Of a stretch of 55,178 bases of DNA, positions 44,540-52,600 are shown piece by piece (position 1 is the first letter of the stretch; each line of letters starts with the position of its first letter). The position numbers and the translations under genes are program-made. The DNA is from an uncultured Lachnospiraceae bacterium (GTDB lineage: Bacteria > Bacillota > Clostridia > Lachnospirales > Lachnospiraceae). A model generated the notes under the pieces. It had not been told where the DNA came from. It saw only the letters and a program-made list of their open reading frames with translations, and made no database searches. The stretch is from positions 1 to 55,178 of the forward strand of contig CAMJPM010000008.1 of NCBI GenBank assembly GCA_946407725.1, given 5' to 3'.

Positions 44540-45211
44540 TTAAGAAATCTTCACCTTTAAAAACCGGATAATTCCTTCAACCATTTTTTCATTTACGGGA
44601 AGAAAAATTCCTGCAACAGGTCCCACCAGGACAACACAGATAATGGTTCCGATTCCGGCTGTTCCGCCCATGACAAAGCCTGCCAGCGTAAATACTGCAT
44701 CCGTTACAAGCCTTGTGATACTAAAGCTTTTCCCGGTCTTATCAGATATAACCACAGCCACAAGGTCATTGGGACCGGTTCCCGCGTCAGATTTTATTAC
44801 AATGGTCATTCCGTATGCAAGGATGACGCAGCCAAGGGCAACCATTATTACCCGTGAGGGAATAGATACAAATAAACCTGCTAATGGTTTTAATACAAGG
44901 GAAAAGAAATCTATTATCGGTCCCCCGCAGAACATACAGAGGATCGTCCCGATCTTTACATAGCTTCTGTCTATGATGATCAGCACTATCATTATGATGA
45001 TGCATATTCCCATATGCACCCTTCCGTGGGTTATAAATGAAAGTCCTGCCATATCAGAGAGCTTCCTTGTAATACCCTGTACGAGAACATTGAACGGATC
45101 AGATCCAAGGTCTGAAAGCAGGAAAAGTGTCACGCCGAAATGAGCTATCACAAGCCCTGCCATAAGTATTGCCGATCTTATTATCCATTCCTTCTTTGTC
45201 CTTTTCTCCAT
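44540..45211 (-). CDS. YczE/YitT-type integral membrane protein
   Basis: A 223-residue protein with about five hydrophobic helices. LFLLSDLGSDPFNVLVQGI, GRVHMGICIIIMIVLI, GTILCMFCGGPIIDFF, YGMTIVIKSDAGTGPNDLVA and GGTAGIGTIICVVLVGPVAG are typical of the YczE/YyaS membrane family. Function unknown; members are often next to transport or efflux genes. It starts 45 bases after a Nudix remnant. Confidence 0.85.
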   Translation of the reverse strand: MEKRTKKEWIIRSAILMAGLVIAHFGVTLFLLSDLGSDPFNVLVQGITRKLSDMAGLSFITHGRVHMGICIIIMIVLIIIDRSYVKIGTILCMFCGGPIIDFFSLVLKPLAGLFVSIPSRVIMVALGCVILAYGMTIVIKSDAGTGPNDLVAVVISDKTGKSFSITRLVTDAVFTLAGFVMGGTAGIGTIICVVLVGPVAGIFLPVNEKMVEGIIRFLKVKIS

Positions 45212-45256
45212 ATTCCAGCTCTTCTTTCTGGTCTTCAGAAAGCAGCGGATAGATCC

Positions 45257-45460
45257 TTATCTTTGCCGCATCTTCTCTTGTATTAGTCTTTCCTTTGCAA
45301 GCATCCATGCCAGCACATGTACGCTTTGCTGGAAATTGCCTGAACGGATCATATCTTCTATCTCTTCTTTTGTATGCTTCTCTACGTTCAGATATTCGGT
45401 TTCATCAAGATCCTGTTCTCCGATCTTCCTGCAGTTCTCAGCGAGATAAAGACCAGGCAA
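45257..45460 (-). pseudogene. C-terminal remnant of a Nudix hydrolase
   Basis: The frame encodes only the end of an ADP-ribose pyrophosphatase-type Nudix protein: LAENCRKIGEQDLDETEYLN, then EEIEDMIRSGNFQQSVHVLA and a basic tail. The Nudix box and N-terminal domain are absent, and two stop codons precede the fragment in frame. A TTG is the only possible start. It is most simply a deletion remnant; expression as a short peptide cannot be excluded. Confidence 0.7.
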
Positions 45461-45775
45461 GGCTTTTCTCTTTTTTCATTTTCAACCCTCTCCCTATCGA
45501 ATACTAAATTTACTGTTTGATCTTAAATTGGACCAGAAACAGAATAACCCCCGGAATAACAAGCCCCGCTCCTAATCTGAAATAGAAAGTATATGCATTC
45601 CTCAGTTTTTCAAAAAGTGCTGGATCACCGTCCATAACCGTAAGGAATAAATTACGGTTAACTGCTCCCTTATCCTATTATTTCAAGCACTTATCCTATG
45701 TACATATCATGGGGTGCTCTGCCATTATACTTGCTTCTATCCATAATATTATACCACGGTTCAAGTCCTTTGATT
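45461..45775. other. Gene-poor stretch
   Basis: Between the Nudix remnant and the third cysteine mini-protein there is only the possible 41-codon frame at 45510-45635, an 8-bp hairpin at 45636-45659, and AT-rich DNA with two ATAGGATAAG-like repeats (seen on minus). This looks like decayed sequence. Confidence 0.6.
45510..45635 (-). CDS. Possible 41-residue membrane peptide
   Basis: An ATG at 45635 opens a frame encoding MDGDPALFEKLRNAYTFYF, a hydrophobic helix (AGLVIPGVILFLV) and a basic end. No ribosome site precedes it; a perfect 8-bp stem (AACCGTAA/TTACGGTT, 45636-45659) lies directly upstream. The frame stays open another 13 codons upstream to a stop, so the segment could be the end of a decayed membrane protein. 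Confidence 0.3.
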   Translation of the reverse strand: MDGDPALFEKLRNAYTFYFRLGAGLVIPGVILFLVQFKIKQ

Positions 45776-45985
45776 TTACTTCCGGCCTCGTTTTATATCC
45801 TCAGAAACCTCTGAAAATGACCGTTTCCCGTCAATATACTCCCGATAGGCATTCTCCGGATCCTTTCCGTGAAACACTTTGCATAAACCGCACATGTCAC
45901 AGTCAGATATGCAGCGGTATTTTCCATTTATGAAATCCCGTCGCTCTTCTTCTGTTGAATTGTATATTTCAGGCGCACCATCCAT
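45776..45985 (-). CDS. Cysteine mini-protein 3 (CX3CX2CX2C), 69 residues
   Basis: The product starts MDGAPEIYNSTEEERRDFIN, then has CISDCDMCGLC (spacing CX3CX2CX2C), and ends with AYREYIDGKRSFSEVSEDI. It aligns with the two genes upstream over its full length: a TxEER helix, the Cys cluster, and a YxxYIDG motif. AAGGGATAGGATT precedes the ATG. It starts 11 bases after mini-protein 2. Cytoplasmic; the four Cys could bind zinc or an iron-sulfur cluster. I recognise no described family. Confidence 0.75.
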   Translation of the reverse strand: MDGAPEIYNSTEEERRDFINGKYRCISDCDMCGLCKVFHGKDPENAYREYIDGKRSFSEVSEDIKRGRK

Positions 45986-45996
45986 AATCCTATCCC

Positions 45997-46224
45997 TTAT
46001 CTTATCTGTCTGTCCTGGCGGTATTTTTCCATGTACTCCATATTTATATCCCGGATCTCTTTCTTGCCGTCAATATAGTCCTGGTATATATCCCAGGGAC
46101 TGCCTCCGCCAAGCCAGCATGATGAACAGTTTTCGCATCCTCCACCGCAGTCAAGTGACTGCTTAACTATCGCTTCTCTTTCTTCTTTAGTTGTATCAGC
46201 AATAAGGATTGATTTAGCTTTCAT
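45997..46224 (-). CDS. Cysteine mini-protein 2 (CX3CX2CX2C), 75 residues
   Basis: The frame is open from 46350, but the ATG at 46224, with AAAGGA six bases upstream, gives a 75-residue product that matches its neighbours. It starts MKAKSILIADTTKEEREAIV, has CGGGCENCSSC with the same CX3CX2CX2C spacing as mini-protein 3, and DIYQDYIDGKKEIRDINMEY near the end. It starts 19 bases after mini-protein 1. Confidence 0.78.
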   Translation of the reverse strand: MKAKSILIADTTKEEREAIVKQSLDCGGGCENCSSCWLGGGSPWDIYQDYIDGKKEIRDINMEYMEKYRQDRQIR

Positions 46225-46243
46225 ACGTTTATCCTTTCGTCCA

Positions 46244-46477
46244 TTATTCCGGATAATATCCGCAGCCGTTTTTTTCCGATCCATCATCTCCCGAAACATA
46301 ATTTGCCCTGAACTCCATGTTGATATCCCGGATTTCCTTTTCTCCGTCAATATATGGCTGATACATCTCGATCAGTCCAGCCATGCATCCATCACAGGAG
46401 CCGTCAATATTTCCTATTGAATCTGCAACGATTTTCTCCCGTTCCTGCTTTGTGGTCTCAGCTATCAGTATCCCCAT
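46244..46477 (-). CDS. Cysteine mini-protein 1 (reduced cluster), 77 residues
   Basis: MGILIAETTKQEREKIVADS is followed by SCDGC, which keeps only the middle two Cys of the cluster seen in the other two copies, and by MYQPYIDGEKEIRDINMEF. A tail of about 18 residues carries one more Cys (NGCGYY). AGGAAAGGGAAA precedes the ATG. It is the first gene of the three-gene tandem array and diverges from the membrane protein gene at 46729. Confidence 0.78.
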   Translation of the reverse strand: MGILIAETTKQEREKIVADSIGNIDGSCDGCMAGLIEMYQPYIDGEKEIRDINMEFRANYVSGDDGSEKNGCGYYPE

Positions 46478-46728
46478 TTTCCCTTTCCTGTCCTTCTTAA
46501 TGAGATATCAATTTATTTCTTTATTATAAACCCGCTTCTGTCCCATGTAAAACTCTTATAATTGCGGTTGCGAAGCTTTAATTCTAATGGTATGATTCCT
46601 ATTATATTATGTAACCCCGAATATCCCCCTCATTTAAGAGATGCGGATGTGGGCCGGAGCGGTATAAATACCTGTATTTTCTGGATTCTAATTGGGTTCT
46701 GAACAAATCCTTACTTCATGGGAGCATT

Positions 46729-47850
46729 ATGATGGAAATATTAAAACAATACATTATCCCAACGATCCTATATCAACAGACAAACGATGTCATATTTGAT
46801 GATTTCATTTACTACAGTTCATTTTTCATGGAATTTGCAGCTGTTGCCGGCATAATCCTGCTTATTTTTCGAAATAAGCCTCTGCAAAAGCGCACGCGTC
46901 CGGAGGACAAGCTGCTCTTTATTGAATGCATACTGGTACTGTCTCAGAATGTGCTGGATATTCTTCTGGTACCGCTGGTATATACTGATACAGACTGGGC
47001 AATAAACATATATAATTTTGCTCTGATCACGAACGAGGTCCTGTACTTTCTGATCATACTGCAATGGCTTATCTGCATTGATTACTCTTTGCATCACAGC
47101 ATGGATCACATCAGGCGGCGCTATAACCGTGCGGCAATTCCTATTGTGATAATAACAGCCCTGGAACTCCTTCAATTCCTGTTGGTTGTATATATGGTGG
47201 GGGACAATTTCCTTAATTATGATGTTCTCCAGGCATGCAAGCTCATTCTTGAGTTCTGTTATATCGCCACTGCCATATATATCGAGAAAAGACATCAAAA
47301 GAATTCACGCGAACCACATTTTATGCGTCTTAGCGCATTTATCATTCCCTTCGTGATAGGTGTCCTTGTCCGCTTTTATGATGCCCCTCTTTTGGCCTTT
47401 GGCGTGATATTTACCTATCAGGCCATGAAAAGGCGTGACAGCTTCATTGATCCCGTCACCGGGCTGTATAATGAAGCCTATCTTTCTCATCTTGCTGCCT
47501 ACTGGGACAAAAAGGGCTACAAAGACAGCAGTGCGATCATTGTATCAGCACCGGGAAATGGTGAAGCCGCGGCACAGCTCGTTAAGGATTATTCGATCAA
47601 GGACTGCTTTAATATCGCACTTACAGATGAAAGTTTTGTATTACTCACTGAGAATTTGAGGGATTCTGCTGCGCAGATGGCCATGCTGCTGCTTAAGGAG
47701 GAAGCCAGTAAGTCACCTTCCCCCTTTGCTATAGACGTTAAATGTATCAACAGAATTGAAGGGCAGACGACCGTGGATTTTGCGGACCAGATCAAAAAAG
47801 AGGCAGGATCTCTCTTCCCGTCTCATAAAGGAGAGTCAGGAAAAGCATGA
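46729..47850 (+). CDS. Multi-pass membrane protein with decayed GGDEF-like domain
   Basis: A 373-residue protein with seven or eight predicted helices (residues about 25-235: AVAGIILLIF, LVLSQNVLDILLVPLVY, IVIITALELLQFLLVVYMVG, LSAFIIPFVIGVLVRF). It then has DSFIDPVTGLYNEAYLSHLA, the entry motif of GGDEF domains (DxLTGLxN). No GG(D/E)EF signature or metal site follows, and the rest is only about 120 residues, so diguanylate cyclase activity is unlikely. It may be a sensor. The next gene overlaps its end by 4 bases (ATGA), so they act together. GGGAG precedes the start. Confidence 0.75.
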   Translation: MMEILKQYIIPTILYQQTNDVIFDDFIYYSSFFMEFAAVAGIILLIFRNKPLQKRTRPEDKLLFIECILVLSQNVLDILLVPLVYTDTDWAINIYNFALITNEVLYFLIILQWLICIDYSLHHSMDHIRRRYNRAAIPIVIITALELLQFLLVVYMVGDNFLNYDVLQACKLILEFCYIATAIYIEKRHQKNSREPHFMRLSAFIIPFVIGVLVRFYDAPLLAFGVIFTYQAMKRRDSFIDPVTGLYNEAYLSHLAAYWDKKGYKDSSAIIVSAPGNGEAAAQLVKDYSIKDCFNIALTDESFVLLTENLRDSAAQMAMLLLKEEASKSPSPFAIDVKCINRIEGQTTVDFADQIKKEAGSLFPSHKGESGKA

Positions 47851-48689
47851 AGACTATAGACATAACAAATGAAAACCTTTACAAATACAGGGACATTCTT
47901 CCCGAAGAGTACCATGAAGATATAGGAAGACAGTACTGCCGGGCCATTGTAGGAATCAACCCTGATACTGATGAAACCGATGCCGCCATGTTCTGGGAGA
48001 TCAGAAATGTAGAGAGGATCGATTCGGATATCACAGCAGAGATATTCTGGTATAAAACGGATGACGAGGGAAATGGACAGGAATTATTAAAGTCCTTTGA
48101 TGTCATATGCGATTATGACAAGGTGAATACATCATTTTTTGAGCTGGAGAATTTGACGGATCCGGAGATCACTTCCTTCCGCAATGAGGGTTATGCCATC
48201 AAGAATACCGAGGGGATCAATGTTTTCGTCACGGTGGAGGAGCTCTCCAAACTTGACATAGCCAAAAAAGCTCCGAAAAAATACGTATACAGCCTTTCTG
48301 ACATCTCTAACCTTCAGTTTAAGCAGGGAATAATGAACTGCGTTTTTCATAGCAAATATGGGCTCCTTGATGACCTTCCCTTCCTGCCCCAAACCCGCTT
48401 TGACCCCGACATTTCCAGCTGTGTCCTGACAGACGGAATGGTAAGCGGTTTCCTTCTGATCCACCGCATGCGCCAGGGCTGTTACCGCGTTGAGCTCCTC
48501 TATAGCGACAAGCTGGACGCGGCGATAAATATTCTCAATATGCTCCGCTATTCCATTCACGCAGCCAGGGATCTATGCGACCCGACAGATAAAGTCCTTA
48601 TCCGCATGCATAACGACAACGTTACTAATCTTATGAAAAAACTGTTCCCTGGGAAAAAAGGCCACAAAGTATACAGGGGAATAAAATAA
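47847..48689 (+). CDS. Tandem GNAT-fold-like protein
   Basis: A 280-residue soluble protein. I see no intact acetyl-CoA motif, but both halves parallel the GNAT protein encoded convergently at 48723-49640: ITAEIFWYKTDDEGNGQELL fits its motif A region, and the end KLFPGKKGHKVYRGI fits its CLFPDVKGCSERYMLYEI. It is therefore likely a two-domain GNAT-fold protein that has lost the pyrophosphate loop. It is translationally coupled to the membrane protein gene before it. Function unknown. Confidence 0.6.
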   Translation: MKTIDITNENLYKYRDILPEEYHEDIGRQYCRAIVGINPDTDETDAAMFWEIRNVERIDSDITAEIFWYKTDDEGNGQELLKSFDVICDYDKVNTSFFELENLTDPEITSFRNEGYAIKNTEGINVFVTVEELSKLDIAKKAPKKYVYSLSDISNLQFKQGIMNCVFHSKYGLLDDLPFLPQTRFDPDISSCVLTDGMVSGFLLIHRMRQGCYRVELLYSDKLDAAINILNMLRYSIHAARDLCDPTDKVLIRMHNDNVTNLMKKLFPGKKGHKVYRGIK

Positions 48690-48691
48690 TA

Positions 48692-48715
48692 GGACCGGGG
48701 GAACGCCCCCAGTCC
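48692..48715. terminator. Bidirectional intrinsic terminator
   Basis: GGACCGGGGG and CCCCCAGTCC (one C-A mismatch) form a stem around AACG between convergent genes. T-rich runs follow on both strands (CTTATTATTA on plus, CTATTATTTT on minus). Confidence 0.85.
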
Positions 48716-48722
48716 CTTATTA

Positions 48723-49640
48723 TTATATGTAGTCTTCTTCTTTCGGAATCTCATAAAGCATATATCTCTCCGAACAGCCCTTCACATCCGGGAAAAGGCA
48801 CTTTATCTGCTTTAAGTCGGACTCCTCAGCAGCCAAAAAGAAAACTTCCGTATCAGGATTTCCTTCCTTTTTCAGTTTGTCCATCATCTCAGTGAACATC
48901 AGGACCATATCTCCCGGATGTGCCTGAGACATATAGTGTATCCTAAGCCTCCTTACCGCAGCAGATGAAGCGTCATCCTCTTTTTCCGGCTCACTCCCTC
49001 CAAGTTCCTCCAGACAGACATATGATCCTGTCCCATTTTCATCAAACATGATAAGGCTTGCGTCAAGGTCCACCTTATCTGAAAACAGCCCATCTTCCGG
49101 GACGGGATAGTCCCCCTTTTCACAGGAAACTGATAATGCTGTCTTCTCCTTATCTGAAAGAGATGAAAATGAACAGATCCTCTTGCTGCCCTTCTCATGA
49201 GGCTCTATCTGAGGAGCAAAATCATCAAGAGTAGCCTTATAAAATGCAGAGCCAAAGACCTCCCCTCTTCTGAAGCCCATGTCAGAAAGGAAGGGCGGCA
49301 GCGTCAGGGACTCACTGTCAATAAGTGAAAACTCGGCCTGAACCACAAGCCCCGTATCCCCGGATCTGTCCATGTCGTCAATCATCATGAAAAGCTCCTT
49401 CAAAAGAGCCCTTCCTACCCCCTGTCTGCGATACTGCTGCGCGACATATATGGAGTCTATCTCAAAAACATTTGAAACAAACCCTCCACATAGAGCTCCT
49501 ATGGCAGCCTTATCCTTTATGGCGCATAGAAAAGCGGCGGGGATCCCCTCTTCTATCGCCTCGGCCGCTTCCTTAGTTATCAGCGGTCTTACTGCATCCA
49601 GTTTTTCCTTTGTAACTGAACAAATTTCAAATCTTTCCAT
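48723..49640 (-). CDS. GNAT-family acetyltransferase with second GNAT-like domain
   Basis: The ATG at 49640 (GGAGGAG upstream) yields 305 residues; it lies two bases from the stop of the giant gene, so the two are coupled. Residues about 1-150 form a GNAT domain: AFLCAIKDKAAIGALCGGFV and FEIDSIYVAQQYRRQGVGRA, the acetyl-CoA binding loop (QYRRQGVGRALL). The C-terminal half (SLIMFDENGTGSYVCLEELG) looks like a second, loop-less GNAT fold. Substrate unknown. Coupling to the 1546-residue protein could mean it modifies that protein or protects from it. Confidence 0.85.
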   Translation of the reverse strand: MERFEICSVTKEKLDAVRPLITKEAAEAIEEGIPAAFLCAIKDKAAIGALCGGFVSNVFEIDSIYVAQQYRRQGVGRALLKELFMMIDDMDRSGDTGLVVQAEFSLIDSESLTLPPFLSDMGFRRGEVFGSAFYKATLDDFAPQIEPHEKGSKRICSFSSLSDKEKTALSVSCEKGDYPVPEDGLFSDKVDLDASLIMFDENGTGSYVCLEELGGSEPEKEDDASSAAVRRLRIHYMSQAHPGDMVLMFTEMMDKLKKEGNPDTEVFFLAAEESDLKQIKCLFPDVKGCSERYMLYEIPKEEDYI

Positions 49641-49641
49641 A

Positions 49642-52600
49642 TTAACCCACTCCTCCGCCAAAGGTTACTGCTGTGTTTTTCGCTCTCTCCTTCGCTTTCT
49701 GATCGTATAAGTCTTTTGCCTCCCTGGCCTTCTCTCTATTTAAGAGTGAGAATGAAGCCAGGACACCCTCAAAGTCATGTGCCCTATCCGCCACTTCAAT
49801 ATATTTCTGTTCTCCGCCGGGATAGTCCTTCATGAGCTCCGCTGCAAGAACCTGCTGGATCTCATCCACAGGCGTCATAAAGGCAGGATCCATTGTCTTA
49901 TTGGTAAAGGCTGTAGGAGACACATACAAAGCTATCTTATTAATGATATCTCCTTCTATGACAAGATCAGGATTTTCCTTGGAGATCAGATAGAGGGCAT
50001 ATTGCTCCTTTACCTTTTCCTCAACCCTCTGTACCGCCTTTTGGTATTCTGTATCCTTGTCTGCAATGTTACCCTCTTCTGCAGCCTTCTCAATGGCAGC
50101 CTTGTACCTCAAGTTGATCTCAGACTTGATCTCTGCTTCATTGCGGAATTCAGCCGGTACGGTAAGTCCACCCGCAAGCTTCTGATCCACTGCTTCTACC
50201 TGACGTCTGGCTATATCCTGCTTCTGTACCAGAAATGCCTTAAGCATGGGAATGGAAATAAGCTCTGAAATAATCCTCTCATGGATATCAACTATACGAT
50301 CATGCTCCACTGTCCCAGGCTCTGCAAAGCCTTTATTATCCATGGCAAAAGCAAATTCCGTCAGTTCCCGGACTGCAGCTGCGGCATCGGGTGCGCTTTT
50401 TATCCTGCTCCTTAAGTTCTGATAGATCTTTTCATAGTTCTTTTCACTTTCATTAAGCTTTCTTGGCTCTGCATTCTCTATTGTGACATTTTCCTCAAAT
50501 ATCTCTTCAAAAATGCCGTCCTTATCCTTTCGCATCCTATCCTGAAGAGTCTTTCTGAAACCCTTCTTATCTATTTCATTTTTGGATACGAAGCGCCTTT
50601 CCTTCTCCGGCTTTTTCAAATCGTCTTCCATGGCCTTCCAAAGGATCTTCTGCATATATTCAAGGCGGGAAGCAAAAGCCTGCTGCTGCTTTTCACTTAA
50701 TAAGTCTGACGTGATAAGCTTCATATCATCCGCATTCATTTTGAGTATCGCTTCTGCCGCATCCTTATCAATGACGGCCATCTTTTCTATATCAAAGGCG
50801 GCCAGCAGATAATTAGGCTTTGTAAGGGCATTACCATCCAGCTCCTCATCGAAAGCACTCTTAAACGTTGTCATATATGCCCCTGACACATAGGAAATCT
50901 TTTCGTCTCCCTCCTCCCTGGTGCTTACCACAAGCCGAAGGTCATTGACCGCGGCTGCGTTGACGTCTCCAAAGAGCGTGAAGATAAGGCGAAGGGCTGA
51001 CATCTGACAAATCGCTTCAGGCGTATATTCAACCCTGTGGTTGATATTATTAGCAGCATCCTCCTCAATATTAGCCTGAAGGGTTGCCGGAGCCAGATCA
51101 TGTATGGGATCATATGCGACAGGGCTTTGAACGCCAAAATACCGTTTCGCGGCTTTATCAGTCGCAACTGCCTCTCTTGCCTTGAGAGCAAGGTGTTCAA
51201 ATCCCATGAATTTCATCATCCTGGAAGCTGCCACTGCGCTCTTCGCCTCAGCAGGCATTACTTCAGGCTTTGTGCCAAAGAAGGAGGTAACCTTTGATCC
51301 TTCCTTTATATAAAGGCCATCCTTCTTCTCACAATCTGCGATCTTTATCCCGGTTTTGACACTGCCGGGCTCCCTGTACCTTTCCTCAAGAGCTGCCCCG
51401 ATATCATTATGGGGTTCGTCCTGCTTTACAGCCTCACTCTCAGCCAGCATTTTGGACCATAAATAGTTAGCCTGTTCCTCAGGGACATTAAGCTTGGATG
51501 CCACGACCTTCAAAAGCACCAGCTGTCTTTCCAGCTGCTGGTCCCTGGGTGCCGTAGCCTGCATAATGCGGATAAAGTCCTCAATGCGATCAATCTTGAC
51601 AATAATATTCTGCTCATCAAGAATATAAAGTCCCTCCTGCAGCTCGTTCAGACCGGACTGGCGGTAAACCTTTCCATCCCTCGCGTCAATAAAGGGCATG
51701 GCATGCACCTTCTCACTATCCTCCTGCATCTGAGAAGTATCCATCTGTTCCGGAGCCAATCCCACCGAATGATTGAAGGGCGTAAGGATCACACGTTTTG
51801 CGTCTCTCACCTCCTGGGGTGTAAAGTATTTGGGGTACTGGGTGTTCATAGAATATATGACAGTGGTATCTGCGCTTTCGCCAAGAGGTAATAAATCCAT
51901 ACCATATTCATTTGTCACATGCCTGATTTCGCTGTTATGCTCTATCTTTTCAAACCCGCCATAACAGCTTCCCTTCCCCGGTACAGGGTCATACTGGATC
52001 AGATGAAACTTGACAAATTTCTCATATTCGGGATAGTTGGTATGAAGCCAGTATTTCACCCTCATAGCTCCCAGAGATGCTCCTACGCCGCCTCTGCTGT
52101 GTCCCCGGATCATGAGGTCAATGGTATGGTGGTCAGGATGTTCCTGTCCGGGAGCGGGCTTGAAATCTCCATCCTCTATCTTCCAGGCCTTGAAGATCGG
52201 TATGAGCCTCTCTGCGGTAATGTTACAGATCCTGTTCATGGTCCTGTCAATGGCATAAGGGCCTACATTTAATAATCCCCCATGGTCAGGCGTCGGCCCT
52301 GCAATGGTATAACGGTATTTTTTTCTGTCTGCGTACTTTCCTTTTCCGCTTGTTACTTTCTCACGTATATAATCTGGCTCTCCGGGATGGGTTTCATTGT
52401 ACTTCCGGCCGTACTGCTTCTGCATGATCGCTTCATCCTGCTCTCCATATCCGAAGAACCCATTCTGATTATGGGAAAATTCCCTGAAAGAGGATCCTCC
52501 TACATCAAATTCTATTACATCATGCCCCTCCTTCAGCAGTCTGGTTCCCATTGCATGTATCAGATCCTTCGAGCGTTCAGCTTCATCCTCGCTTGTCATG

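Noticed and set aside
45099-45308. 69-codon minus-strand frame as a gene
   Set aside because: It overlaps the YczE-type gene start and the Nudix remnant, lacks a family match and reads like a shadow frame.
45750-45775. GGTTCAAGTCC, resembling a tRNA T-loop
   Set aside because: The flanking bases do not pair as a T stem and no acceptor, D or anticodon arms can be drawn around it.
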